From Polaribacter sp. IC066 (GTDB taxonomy: Bacteria; Bacteroidota; Bacteroidia; Flavobacteriales; Flavobacteriaceae): 41,664 bases of DNA. Of this stretch, positions 15,320-23,477 are shown one piece after another. The notes below the pieces were generated by a model. That model saw only the letters and a list, made by a program, of their open reading frames with translations, was not told the DNA's origin and did not search any database. Made by a program: the position numbers and the translations under genes. How positions within the stretch are numbered: position 1 is the stretch's first letter; every line of letters starts with the position of its first letter. The stretch spans positions 1-41,664 of the forward strand of contig NZ_VORR01000038.1 in the NCBI RefSeq assembly GCF_007997085.1, in the 5' to 3' direction.

Positions 15320-15595
15320 TTATCTTTTGGATACAGAGTTGTTAGAAATTGATTTTTGTCTAGAACATTTAAAACGTCCTTTTGCAAAAGTTCTTAATTT
15401 TTCATGTTTTGTTTTTCTTCCTTGTACTCTAGCCCGCCACATTCTAAAGCTGCTTGGTTTCATTTCTTTTCGCATCAAATCAATGACTTCTTGTTCTTTT
15501 AAACCAAACTGAAAGTCGATAGCTTCAAATGTTGTTCTGTCTTCCCAAGCCATTTCTATAATTCTATCAATAGCTATGCCGTCTAATTGTTCCAT
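15320..15595 (-). CDS. DUF2805 (TIGR03643) family protein
   Basis: This 91-residue protein contains IDRIIEMAWEDRTTFEAI, then FGLKEQEVIDLMRKEMKP and SSFRMWRARVQGRKTKHEK, which is the DUF2805/TIGR03643 signature. The pattern of helix, DRTTFE, and basic RMWRxRV-x-GRxTK looks like a small helix-turn-helix protein. The C-terminus is a basic, disordered tail. Family members often lie beside photolyase/cryptochrome genes, as here. Molecular function is not established. It is nine bases from the hypothetical protein upstream and precedes folE. Confidence 0.88.
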   Translation of the reverse strand: MEQLDGIAIDRIIEMAWEDRTTFEAIDFQFGLKEQEVIDLMRKEMKPSSFRMWRARVQGRKTKHEKLRTFAKGRFKCSRQKSISNNSVSKR

Positions 15596-15603
15596 ATATA
15601 GAT

Positions 15604-16038
15604 TTAGTTTATTGCGTCATAAAAAGAATAGTTTTTCTCATTTTCTATCTTAAAATCTAGCAGTTTATCGAGAAAATTTTTATTTTCTTTCAATAATTTG
15701 TTGTCTTTAAATCTTACAAAATTACCTTGAGCATGAATGCTATATCCAGAGGTTTTGTAAATGTGCATTTGATAAAAAGGAATTGCCCAACTGTAATTTT
15801 TTAATCCTTTTGTAATATGAACTAAAATTCCTTTTTTTCTAATTTCGATATTCCCATAATTAATATCAGCAACACTATTTAAAATGTTTTTAAAACCTGG
15901 GCTAACGTCTTCGATAACCATTCTTTTAGAGCCGACACCTTTTACTTTAATAGCTTCTATAAAGGAGTATGAGTCACCGATTAAATCAGTAATTGTTAAT
16001 TTGTCGCCCTTGTCTGAAAATGTTGTATTGAATATCAT
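15604..16038 (-). CDS. Conserved hypothetical protein
   Basis: This 144-residue soluble protein is not recognised. It looks like two beta-rich halves: a first part with FSDKGDKLTITDLIGDSYSF, and a second part with IEIRKKGILVHITKGLKNYS and AIPFYQMHIYKTSGYSIHA. There is no signal peptide, membrane helix or cysteine motif. A TTG two codons upstream could serve as start, but the ATG at 16038 is preferred. A TAnnTTTG box ends only three bases before this ATG, hinting at a leaderless or very short leader. It heads the downstream half of the light cluster. Confidence 0.65.
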   Translation of the reverse strand: MIFNTTFSDKGDKLTITDLIGDSYSFIEAIKVKGVGSKRMVIEDVSPGFKNILNSVADINYGNIEIRKKGILVHITKGLKNYSWAIPFYQMHIYKTSGYSIHAQGNFVRFKDNKLLKENKNFLDKLLDFKIENEKNYSFYDAIN

Positions 16039-16041
16039 GCT

Positions 16042-16049
16042 CAAATATA
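16042..16049 (-). promoter_or_regulatory. Candidate -7 box for the DUF2805-folE-SDR-gpx-tspO-phr transcript
   Basis: The minus strand reads TATATTTG, an exact match to TAnnTTTG, three bases before the ATG of the hypothetical gene. Upstream is the 16053-16078 hairpin. Transcription from here would start at or close to the ATG, giving a leaderless message. Confidence 0.4.
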
Positions 16050-16052
16050 CGA

Positions 16053-16078
16053 AAAATAGATTTTGTTTAATCTATTTT
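16053..16078 (-). terminator. AT-rich hairpin after photolyase gene (terminator or operator)
   Basis: The arms AAAATAGATT and AATCTATTTT are a perfect 10-base inverted repeat with a six-base loop, located 71 bases beyond the stop of the photolyase gene at 16149. On the minus strand the stem ends in TTTT plus another T, as in a weak intrinsic terminator. It directly abuts a TAnnTTTG box, so a dyad operator for the downstream promoter is equally possible. Confidence 0.45.
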
Positions 16079-16148
16079 ACATATCGATAAACAGTATTTA
16101 ACAAAAGATTATGAGATGTACCTAAATGAGCAGTAAATAGTTGAGATC

Positions 16149-17636
16149 TTAATCGCTTTTTAGCATTTTTTTTCGGTCTGTTATGGTGTGTTTTTTTAGA
16201 ATTCTTTTGTTTTCTAATAGTACTTCTGGGTCTTGCCTCATTTTGTAAAGAATGTCGCTTGCCTTTTTTCTGGTAAGTTTGATATCTACAATAGGCTTCG
16301 GATAGTCTCTACCCAATTCAAAACTAGCAAATTGCTGATCTAAAGGAGTCATTAAATAAGGCTCATGGATAAAAGCTGTAGAAAGTTTTGTCAATTCTGG
16401 CACCCATTTTTTTATAAAAGTGGCATCTGCGTCATGCTCAATACTATTTTTTAGCGGACTGTAAATTCTAATCGTGTTAATACCCGTTTCTGCAGCCTGC
16501 ATTTGCATTTGTGAAAAATGAATTCCGGGCTCAAAATCTAAAAATTGTTGCGATAAATGATGGGTAGCATCTTGCCAAGGCTGCCATAATATGTGCGTAA
16601 AAAACGATACCAACATAGAACGCATTCTAAAGTTTAAGTATCCTGTTTCATTTAAACAACGCATACTTGCATCTACCAGTGGAAAACCAGTGTAGCCGTC
16701 TCTCCATGCTTTTTGATATTTTAAAGAAACACTCTTTTTTAATTTGTGATAGCCTTTATTAACACTCGCTTCTTCCATGGTGTGTTCCATTTCAAACTTC
16801 TGAATAAAATGGGCTTGCCAACGCAATCTAGAAACAAATGCACCTAAATGTTTCTTATTAGCATCGTTTTTAGCGGCTAATGCTTTTTGAAAAACTTGGC
16901 GAATAGAAACATTTCCCCAAGCAAGATAAGGAGATAACCTACTACAACTTTCTCTAGCTAAAGCGGGTTTAGAAATATGATTCATGTAATTTACATGGCG
17001 TGTTTCAAAAAAGCTATTGGCGTATTTCCATGCCATTTTTGTGCCTCCTTTTTGAAAAATTTTATCTTTAGGAGTTTCTAATTCCGTCACAAAAAACGCT
17101 TCTTCTATTTTTTTAATTTCATCAATAGATACAAAATCACCTTCTTCTAATTGGTATTCTAATTGGGGTTTGTACATAAAATCGTCCCATTTAGTAAACC
17201 AATCATTTCTATTTAACAACCCACGTAAAACGCCATTGTTGTTGTTTTCTACCCAGTTTATAGAGTTGTTTCTACAATATCTTGTAAAATCTTTATCTCT
17301 GGTGTAGGTAATTAGTAAACCTGTTTCTTGATGAGAAAAAACAGTGTCAATTTTATAATAATTTAGCAATTGATTGCAAGTGGTAACAACTTCGGATGTG
17401 ACACAAAGTACTTTTGTATCGAACTTTTCTAAATCTTCATTTAAATCTTTGATAGATTGTTTGATGAAATTCCAATGTCTTTCTGAATAATGAGCATCAC
17501 TTAACAGGGATTTCTCAAAAACGTATAACAATAACACACGTTTTTTAGATTTTAAAGCATTAAAAATAGCCTCATTATCTTGTAAACGTAAATCTCGTTT
17601 TAACCAAATAACATTTATTTCTTCGTTAATATTCAT
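16149..17636 (-). CDS. Cryptochrome/photolyase-family protein, divergent class
   Basis: This 495-residue flavoprotein homolog has a photolyase N-terminal domain (VIWLKRDLRLQDNEAIF) and an FAD-binding domain with LSPYLAWGNVSIRQVF and the substrate-loop region TGYTGFPLVDASMRCLNE-like segment. Where canonical enzymes have NWQW followed by TGxDAxPYFR, this one has HFSQMQMQAAETGINTIRIY, so it belongs to a separate subgroup found in cyanobacteria, flavobacteria and others. Electron-transfer tryptophans and substrate specificity may differ; repair versus photoreceptor function cannot be decided. Its first 11 bases overlap the end of the Fe-S photolyase gene, indicating coupled translation. Confidence 0.88.
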   Translation of the reverse strand: MNINEEINVIWLKRDLRLQDNEAIFNALKSKKRVLLLYVFEKSLLSDAHYSERHWNFIKQSIKDLNEDLEKFDTKVLCVTSEVVTTCNQLLNYYKIDTVFSHQETGLLITYTRDKDFTRYCRNNSINWVENNNNGVLRGLLNRNDWFTKWDDFMYKPQLEYQLEEGDFVSIDEIKKIEEAFFVTELETPKDKIFQKGGTKMAWKYANSFFETRHVNYMNHISKPALARESCSRLSPYLAWGNVSIRQVFQKALAAKNDANKKHLGAFVSRLRWQAHFIQKFEMEHTMEEASVNKGYHKLKKSVSLKYQKAWRDGYTGFPLVDASMRCLNETGYLNFRMRSMLVSFFTHILWQPWQDATHHLSQQFLDFEPGIHFSQMQMQAAETGINTIRIYSPLKNSIEHDADATFIKKWVPELTKLSTAFIHEPYLMTPLDQQFASFELGRDYPKPIVDIKLTRKKASDILYKMRQDPEVLLENKRILKKHTITDRKKMLKSD

Positions 17637-19158
17637 CTATATTTTGAATAATATGATTCGCTTTTTCTTTAATTTTACTTCTATCTTCGGATGACATTTT
17701 GTTTAATAAACTATACATCATTTTCATTCTAAAGTTAGAAGATAACTTTTCTTGCTTTTCATCTAAAAAGTTCCAATATAAACTATTGAAAGGACATGCA
17801 TCGTCTTCGAACTTTTTCTTTTTGTCATAATGACAGCCATCACAGTAATTACTCATTTTATGAATATAACTTCCGCTAGAGACATACGGCTTTGTAGCAA
17901 TTTTGCCGCCGTCTGCAAACTGACTCATACCTCTGGTGTTTGGTAATTGCACCCATTCTATGGCATCTACATAAATACCTAAATACCAAGCATCAATTTC
18001 ATCTGGGTGAATTTGCGTTAACAAAGCAAAATTACCCGTAATCATTAAACGCTGAATGTGGTGTGCATATCCGTTATCCAAAGAATTATTGATGGCATTT
18101 TTTAAACAATTCATTTTTGTGTTTCCTGTCCAAAAGAAATCAGGAAGTTTATTTTTATTTTCTAAAAAGTTTTCCTGCTTATATTCTGGCATTAACATCC
18201 AATACATACCTCTCATATATTCACGCCATCCAATAATTTGTCGAATAAAACCCTCTACTTGAGAAATATCTATTTCATCTGACCGTTCTCTGTAGGTTTG
18301 CAAAGTAGCATCAATAATTTCTTTAGGAGACATCATTTTTGTGTTCAAAGCAAAAGATAATTTTGAATGGAATAAATACCAATTATCGGTATGCATGGCA
18401 TCTTGAAAGTCACCGAAATGAATTAATAAATGTTCGCAGAAATAGTCTAATTGCTCTAAAGATTGCGCTCTAGAGATTGGGTATTCAAAGTATTTCTGAT
18501 TAATTTTTCCTATGGTTTTTACTTCGGCTTTCTCTAGGTCAGCAATAATCTCGGAAACATCGTTGTCAAAGTTTTTTGCTGGCGGAATGAAAGAATCTCC
18601 TTTCCATTTCTTTCTATTACTTGCATCAAAATTCCATTTGCCACCTTCAGGCTGCTGATCAACCATTAAAATTTGATGTTTTTTACGCATATTGCGATAA
18701 AAAGTTTCCATCAAAAATGTTTTCTTGCCTTTAAAAAATGTTTTTAAATCTTCTCTTTCAGTATAAAAATGTTCTGTTGAAAAAGTTTCAGACGCTATGT
18801 TAATTTGCTGACAAAAATCTTTTAGTTGTTTGTCTAATCGATATTCATCTGGGCTTTGATATTCAAACTTTTCAATACTATGCTCTCTGATAAGGTTTGA
18901 TAAGTTCTCTGTTAAACTTTGCGTATTATTTTTATCATTTATCTGATAATAAACAACTTGGTGGTTTTTGCTTTTTAATTCGTTGGCAAAATTCCGCATA
19001 GAAGCAAAAAAGCCGGCAATTTTCTGAATATGATGCGTTACATAATCTGTTTCTTGACGCGTTTCGAAAAAACAGTATACGGTTTGCTCATCTACTTCTT
19101 GATACCAAGAATGATTGCTATTTAATTGATCTCCTAAAAGTAAGCGTAACTTTTTCAT
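17626..19158 (-). CDS. Fe-S bacterial cryptochrome/photolyase, (6-4) type (PhrB/CryB-like)
   Basis: This 510-residue protein matches the FeS-BCP class, whose characterised members repair (6-4) photoproducts and carry a [4Fe-4S] cluster. It opens with LRLLLGDQLNSNHSWYQ, typical of this class. Four cysteines expected to bind the cluster are visible: Cys351 (TKMNCLKN), Cys439 and Cys442 (NYCDGCHYD) and Cys455 (DDACPFNSLYW). The spacing agrees with Agrobacterium PhrB as I remember it. A His-His pair at 366-367 (YAHHIQRLM) lies in the active-site helix. Length is normal. It overlaps the divergent photolyase gene by 11 bases and is preceded by a 101-base gap with a hairpin. Confidence 0.94.
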   Translation of the reverse strand: MKKLRLLLGDQLNSNHSWYQEVDEQTVYCFFETRQETDYVTHHIQKIAGFFASMRNFANELKSKNHQVVYYQINDKNNTQSLTENLSNLIREHSIEKFEYQSPDEYRLDKQLKDFCQQINIASETFSTEHFYTEREDLKTFFKGKKTFLMETFYRNMRKKHQILMVDQQPEGGKWNFDASNRKKWKGDSFIPPAKNFDNDVSEIIADLEKAEVKTIGKINQKYFEYPISRAQSLEQLDYFCEHLLIHFGDFQDAMHTDNWYLFHSKLSFALNTKMMSPKEIIDATLQTYRERSDEIDISQVEGFIRQIIGWREYMRGMYWMLMPEYKQENFLENKNKLPDFFWTGNTKMNCLKNAINNSLDNGYAHHIQRLMITGNFALLTQIHPDEIDAWYLGIYVDAIEWVQLPNTRGMSQFADGGKIATKPYVSSGSYIHKMSNYCDGCHYDKKKKFEDDACPFNSLYWNFLDEKQEKLSSNFRMKMMYSLLNKMSSEDRSKIKEKANHIIQNIDEY

Positions 19159-19171
19159 TTGTATTTTATTT

Positions 19172-19198
19172 CCTTCAGAACTTTAAGAACCCTGAAGG
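19172..19198. repeat. Intergenic hairpin between cry-DASH and the Fe-S photolyase gene
   Basis: CCTTCAG (19172-19178) pairs with CTGAAGG (19192-19198) over seven bases, with a second short pairing GAA/TTC in the loop. No T-run follows the stem. The sequence resembles short CCTTCAGG-type hairpins scattered in Bacteroidetes intergenic DNA, so I treat it as a dispersed repeat that may stabilise or process the message. Confidence 0.45.
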
Positions 19199-19259
19199 TT
19201 TTATTGAATTTTATTTTTATGTCTTAAAGATCTTACCTATTTGTAAAATTATTCTGTTG

Positions 19260-20570
19260 TTAAAACAATGTTTTTTCTAACCAGATCTTTCTAAACTTAT
19301 GATTGCCATCATAGCGTTCTGCTTGCAATTGCGTATTGAATTTTCTGTCTCTAGGGTCATTGCCAACTCCGGCAACATACATCCAATTGCCGTAATTGCT
19401 GTGTACATCATAATCGAGTAATAACGATTCAAAATAAGATGCACCAATACGCCAGTCTAGTAATAATTCTTTGGCAAAATAAGAAGCTACATTTTGTCTG
19501 CCTCGATTGCTCATCCAGCCCGTTTCTTTAATTTCAATCATGTTGGCATTTACAAAATCATCTTTTGTTTCGCCATCAATCCATTGTTGAATAATTTTTT
19601 GGTCTGCACTCCAGTCGTACTCTCTGTCTAGAATTCCGCCAATTTTAAATATTTTAGACTCATATTTTAAAGAGATGTATTTAAAGTAATCTCTCCAAAT
19701 TAATTCGAAAACTACCCAATAGGTAGATTGATTTGAACCAAATTCTTTCTCGTATTCTTTTACCTTATAATAAATAGTTTTGGCAGATAAACTGCCATTT
19801 GCCAACCAAGCAGAAAATTTTGTTGAATAATCGATGCCGACTAACCCATTTCTAGTCTGTTTGTAAAAGCCAACTTTTCTAGTTTCAAAAAAATAATGAT
19901 CAATTCTTTTTAAAGCTTCAGTTTCGCCCCCTAAAAAAGGAAAAGCAGAATTTCTGTGCGTCTTAAAATCATCAAAACCTAATTCTTTTAAAGAAGGGAT
20001 TTTTGTAGAATTTTCAATTAAATTCTCTGAATCTAATTTAGAAACATTATTTTCAGGTAAAATATCTACATACTTTTCTAGTTTTTTTCTGAATCCCGTA
20101 AATACATCTGGAATGTTCTCAAATTTATTACTAACTGTATCTGGATGATATAAAAACTGATCATACTCTTCTATAATACTGATGTTTTCAGGAATGGATT
20201 CTTTGATTGAAGTATTCGTTTTTATTTCTTCTGGAGTCCATTCTTTCTGTGAGTAAATAGCATCAACCTTAAAATTAGTACAAATATTTTTAAAAACTAC
20301 TTTAGGATCCTCAAAATAGGTGAGGAGCGTAATATTTAATTTTGCTAAATTTTTTGTAAGATCTGCAATCGTTTCAATTAAAAACTGCGCTCTATATTTT
20401 TCTGTTTTTTTAAATCCGAATTTGTCTTTTTTAAAGAGTTTTGGATCAAAAACATATAGGGCAATCACTGTATCATGATTGTCAATTGCCTTTTTTAAAG
20501 AACTATTGTCTTGCGTTCGTAAGTTATTACGAAACCATACTACTCCGGTGTTTTTTTGTTTCTCCTGCAT
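19260..20570 (-). CDS. DASH-family cryptochrome
   Basis: This 436-residue flavoprotein begins [18 protein letters not shown] and ends with the cry-DASH hallmark [19 protein letters not shown], followed by [10 protein letters not shown] and HKFRKIWL. The FAD domain also has [19 protein letters not shown] and [18 protein letters not shown]. Cry-DASH proteins bind FAD and methenyltetrahydrofolate and repair CPDs mainly in single-stranded DNA; some also signal. Its start lies inside the DUF2256 gene: the two overlap by 31 bases in different frames, so their translation is probably coupled. It lies 102 bases before the Fe-S photolyase gene. Confidence 0.95.
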   Translation of the reverse strand: MQEKQKNTGVVWFRNNLRTQDNSSLKKAIDNHDTVIALYVFDPKLFKKDKFGFKKTEKYRAQFLIETIADLTKNLAKLNITLLTYFEDPKVVFKNICTNFKVDAIYSQKEWTPEEIKTNTSIKESIPENISIIEEYDQFLYHPDTVSNKFENIPDVFTGFRKKLEKYVDILPENNVSKLDSENLIENSTKIPSLKELGFDDFKTHRNSAFPFLGGETEALKRIDHYFFETRKVGFYKQTRNGLVGIDYSTKFSAWLANGSLSAKTIYYKVKEYEKEFGSNQSTYWVVFELIWRDYFKYISLKYESKIFKIGGILDREYDWSADQKIIQQWIDGETKDDFVNANMIEIKETGWMSNRGRQNVASYFAKELLLDWRIGASYFESLLLDYDVHSNYGNWMYVAGVGNDPRDRKFNTQLQAERYDGNHKFRKIWLEKTLF

Positions 20571-20683
20571 TTTTCGCTACAAAATTTAACTTCGTTCCAA
20601 TTTTTTTCCCACTTTTTTCTCCATGTAAAAGGTCTTTTACATACAATGCAATCCTTTTCTGGTAAATGTTGTTTTTTATGCAT
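20540..20683 (-). CDS. DUF2256 small zinc-ribbon protein
   Basis: This 47-residue protein starts [19 protein letters not shown] and continues [20 protein letters not shown]. It carries the DUF2256 signature: two cysteine pairs (Cys12/Cys15 and Cys35/Cys39) around WRKKWEKxW, likely a zinc-binding fold. DUF2256 genes are frequent neighbours of cryptochrome/photolyase genes. Here its last 31 bases overlap the start of cry-DASH in another frame, and both stop and start codons are unambiguous. Function is not established; a maturation or DNA-binding partner of cry-DASH is a plausible guess. Confidence 0.9.
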   Translation of the reverse strand: MHKKQHLPEKDCIVCKRPFTWRKKWEKNWNEVKFCSEKCRRNKKTPE

Positions 20684-20715
20684 TTTTCTGAAAGGGATCT
20701 GCTCCCTTGTTATTT

Positions 20716-22143
20716 TTATTTCAGCTTGTTAATATTGCTAATCATCCCATTAAAAACAAACCAATGAAAAGGCATCACTGAATACCAATACAATCTGCCT
20801 GCTAAACCATGAGGTCTAAAAGTTGCTGTTTGATGTATAATACCATCTCTAACTTTAAATTCTAACCAAGCTTCACCTGGCATAATCATTTCTGCATATA
20901 ATAATAGTTTTCCTTTTTCTTTATCCGCATAAATAACACGCCAAAAATCTAAAGCATCCCCAACATTTAATTCCGTTGGGTGTCTTCTGCCTCTTCGCAG
21001 ACCTGCACCTCCATAAAACTGATCTAGAAACCCACGAATTTTCCATAAAAAAGTACCGTAATACCAGCCCGTTTCACCACCAATTGCCCAAACTCTATCG
21101 AGTACTATTTTTCTGTCTTTTACTTCTCTTTGTTTAAAATCTCTAAAACAGCCATATTCTGGTACATTTATAAATTGATCTACAAAACCATGCAATTTCC
21201 CACTACTGATATAAGAATCTTTCCAACTAGAAATAATACTATTCTGTTCAATTTTTTTGAATGCTAATTCCAATGCTTTTTTGTAAGACATTGGTGTAAT
21301 GTCTAAAATTTCATTGATGTTACTTTTATTTCCGATTACTTCTACACCCATAGAATTTACAAGGGTAGCGGCTAATTTATAGGAAGTTGAAGTTACAAAA
21401 TAAAGCCAATAAGAAGAAAGTTTTGGTGTCATGACAGGCACAATAACAATCGTTCTTTTTAGTTTTCTAAACTCGGCAAATTGTAATAACATTTCTTTGT
21501 AGGTCATAATTTCTGGACCAAAAACATCATAAGAAGTATTATACAATTGTTCGTTAAACAAGGCTTTGTGTAAAAAGTTTAAAACATCTCTAATACCCAA
21601 AGGTTGTGTTTTTGTTTCCAGCCACTTTGGCGCTATCATAAAAGGTAGCTTTTCTACAATATCTCTAATAATTTCAAAAGAAGAACTGCCAGAACCAACA
21701 ATAATTCCTGCTTTAAAAGTGGTTAGTGCATATTTGCTAGAACTTAATGTTTTTTCAACGTTTTTACGAGATAATAAATGTTTAGAGAGTTTAGTGTCAT
21801 TGGTAATTCCGCTTAAATAGATAACTTGTTTTAACGCTGTTTTTTCTGCAAATCGTTTAAAATTAAAAGCACATTTCTCTTCTAAAATATGAAATTCTTT
21901 CGCAGAATTAGACATGGAATGTATTAAATAATAAGCAGCATCTATGTCTTTAGGAATATCATGTAATGAGCTTGATTCCAGAAAATCGGCCTCAATTAAA
22001 ATAATATTTTTTTCTTCTCTAAAGTAACTTTCTGCCCTTTTAACATCCCTTACAGGACAAACAACTACATGGCCATCATTGATTAATAGTGGTATTAATC
22101 TTTTGCCAATGTACCCTGTTGCACCTGTAACTAATATCTTCAT
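20716..22143 (-). CDS. NAD(P)-binding SDR protein with DUF2867 C-terminal domain
   Basis: This 475-residue two-domain protein has an extended-SDR/NmrA-like Rossmann domain over the first 300 residues: [18 protein letters not shown], then [10 protein letters not shown] and [16 protein letters not shown]. The second domain over the last 150 residues matches DUF2867, a START-like fold: [26 protein letters not shown] and [11 protein letters not shown]. This fusion is common in marine bacteria and cyanobacteria, often by photolyases. Reaction and substrate are unknown; a hydrophobic ligand is suggested by the START-like fold. It begins eight bases after the flavin reductase stop and belongs to the same transcript. 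Confidence 0.92.
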   Translation of the reverse strand: MKILVTGATGYIGKRLIPLLINDGHVVVCPVRDVKRAESYFREEKNIILIEADFLESSSLHDIPKDIDAAYYLIHSMSNSAKEFHILEEKCAFNFKRFAEKTALKQVIYLSGITNDTKLSKHLLSRKNVEKTLSSSKYALTTFKAGIIVGSGSSSFEIIRDIVEKLPFMIAPKWLETKTQPLGIRDVLNFLHKALFNEQLYNTSYDVFGPEIMTYKEMLLQFAEFRKLKRTIVIVPVMTPKLSSYWLYFVTSTSYKLAATLVNSMGVEVIGNKSNINEILDITPMSYKKALELAFKKIEQNSIISSWKDSYISSGKLHGFVDQFINVPEYGCFRDFKQREVKDRKIVLDRVWAIGGETGWYYGTFLWKIRGFLDQFYGGAGLRRGRRHPTELNVGDALDFWRVIYADKEKGKLLLYAEMIMPGEAWLEFKVRDGIIHQTATFRPHGLAGRLYWYSVMPFHWFVFNGMISNINKLK

Positions 22144-22151
22144 ATTTTATG

Positions 22152-22769
22152 TTATTTTTTTGGTCGTTGATAACCGAATCTTTCTTTTAACGCAGGAACG
22201 GCATAGCCATCTAATCCGTTTATAGTTACTACTTTTCCTGCGGATAAATCTATAAATCCGTCTTCATGAATTAACTTTTCATTCACAAATAATTTTTCAA
22301 TTTGCGCCACAATCATCAAAACATCATTCGATTTAATATACACTTCTTCTACATATTTCATTTCCATTTGCACAGGAGAGTTTTTTACAAAAGGCGCGAT
22401 ACAACCTTCTTTAAACTCTGATTCTAAACCAGTTATATCAAATTCTGAAACATCTCTTGGATATTTTGCTGATGTTTCATGGGCTTCTTCCATAATATCT
22501 TCAAAAATATGATTGATGGTAAAGACGCCGGTATCTCTTATATTTTTATACGTATCTCTAGGAACCGTGGTGGGTCTTAAAATAAAACCTAACGTTGGCG
22601 GATTTGAACCTAAATGCGTTACCGAACTAAAAACAGCAAGATTTGTATTGCCTTCTGTAGAAATACTCCCTAATAAATTGGCTGATTTAAAACCAGAGCA
22701 ACTGTTAATTAAGTTAATTCTAAAGATTTTATCTAAACTATTAATGTCATTAATATCAAAATATTTCAT
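22152..22769 (-). CDS. Flavin reductase-family (flavoredoxin-like) protein
   Basis: This 205-residue protein has the split-barrel FMN-binding fold of flavin reductases: SANLLGSISTEGNTNLAVFS, then SVTHLGSNPPTLGFILRP, TYKNIRDTGVFTINH, and the C-terminal GKVVTINGLDGYAVP. It probably binds FMN and uses NAD(P)H. As first gene of a cluster of four FAD-dependent photolyases it could supply reduced flavin or act as a redox partner (inference). The promoter lies just upstream: TATATTTG at 22801-22794. There is no signal peptide. Confidence 0.9.
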   Translation of the reverse strand: MKYFDINDINSLDKIFRINLINSCSGFKSANLLGSISTEGNTNLAVFSSVTHLGSNPPTLGFILRPTTVPRDTYKNIRDTGVFTINHIFEDIMEEAHETSAKYPRDVSEFDITGLESEFKEGCIAPFVKNSPVQMEMKYVEEVYIKSNDVLMIVAQIEKLFVNEKLIHEDGFIDLSAGKVVTINGLDGYAVPALKERFGYQRPKK

Positions 22770-22793
22770 GTATGCGACTGCTTATTATTTCAA

Positions 22794-22801
22794 CAAATAT
22801 A
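22794..22801 (-). promoter_or_regulatory. Candidate -7 box for the photolyase operon
   Basis: The minus strand reads TATATTTG, an exact TAnnTTTG match, ending 24 bases before the flavin-reductase ATG. No clear TTG occurs at the usual upstream distance, which would suit an activator-dependent promoter. A five-base dyad AACAA/TTGTT with nine-base spacing (22792-22810) overlaps the box and may be an operator. Confidence 0.5.
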
Positions 22802-22887
22802 CAAATTGTTTAACTTATTTACTTTTAAGCTAAACAAAAGTTACGTTAATTTTTTTTTAGAATTAAAAAGATAATTAGTAAAAACCT

Positions 22888-22905
22888 TATAACCATATGG
22901 TTATA
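22888..22905. promoter_or_regulatory. 18-base perfect palindrome upstream of the photolyase operon
   Basis: TATAACCATATGGTTATA reads identically on both strands and lies about 120 bases upstream of the flavin-reductase start and 156 bases downstream of the copper-operon end. It is too AT-rich and loopless for a normal terminator. A dimeric transcription-factor operator is the simplest reading; an alternative is a short bidirectional terminator, since T-rich DNA lies to the right and A-rich DNA to the left. Confidence 0.4.
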
Positions 22906-23014
22906 GCTTTTTTATTCTTCTAGAATTATAAAGATATGAATCTTTTTTTTGAATCGTTTAAATTCGTTTATCAGATGCTCTATTTTCTGTTTTTCGTTTT
23001 TTTTGTGAAAGAAA

Positions 23015-23048
23015 AAGCTACCTCGGTCAATTTTGATCAAGGTAGCTT
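23015..23048 (-). terminator. Terminator of the copper-resistance operon
   Basis: AAGCTACCT (23015-23023) and AGGTAGCTT (23040-23048) form a perfect nine-base stem, extended inside by TCAA/TTGA-type pairing. On the minus strand the stem is followed by TTTCTTT. It begins 13 bases after the HMA lipoprotein stop codon and so ends the nine-locus copper operon. Confidence 0.8.
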
Positions 23049-23060
23049 AAAAAAAGTTTA

Positions 23061-23459
23061 TTATTGGATATTCATTTCCATATCATGATCATATTTGCAG
23101 CAACCTGGTAAATTTTCATAAGCTTCTTCATTTCCTGCCATTTTTTCGGTGTCATAACCAGAGGTTGCAATTGCTTTATGGATTGCCATTGCATCCGTTT
23201 TTGTAGCATCAAAAGAAACCGCTATTTTCTTTTTATCTTTATCCCAGGTGGCTTTAGAAATGCCTTCAACCTTTTTTACTGCATCTTCTATGGTGGTTTT
23301 ACACATTCCGCAATTTCCTCGAACACCAAAAGAAATGTCTGTTGTCGCTATTTCTGCCGTTACTGCTGTTGTTGTTTCTTCTTTTGGTTTATTGTCGTTT
23401 TTACAACTTGTTAAACCCATTGCAGCGATTACAGCGATACTTAAAATTACTTTTTTCAT
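23061..23459 (-). CDS. Periplasmic HMA-domain lipoprotein (copper chaperone-like)
   Basis: This 132-residue protein has a lipoprotein signal (MKKVILSIAVIAAMGLTSC), a threonine-rich linker, and one heavy-metal-associated domain (ISFGVRGNCGMCKTTIEDAV) with the CxxC metal site in GNCGMC. After the domain a short tail carries a second Cys pair, LPGCCKYDHDMEM, which could add metal affinity. It should be anchored to a membrane facing the periplasm and pass Cu(I) to the Cus pump or buffer it. It lies 18 bases after the cusB gene and is last in the operon, just before a strong terminator. Confidence 0.92.
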   Translation of the reverse strand: MKKVILSIAVIAAMGLTSCKNDNKPKEETTTAVTAEIATTDISFGVRGNCGMCKTTIEDAVKKVEGISKATWDKDKKKIAVSFDATKTDAMAIHKAIATSGYDTEKMAGNEEAYENLPGCCKYDHDMEMNIQ

Positions 23460-23477
23460 TGTTTTAAAATTTAATTA

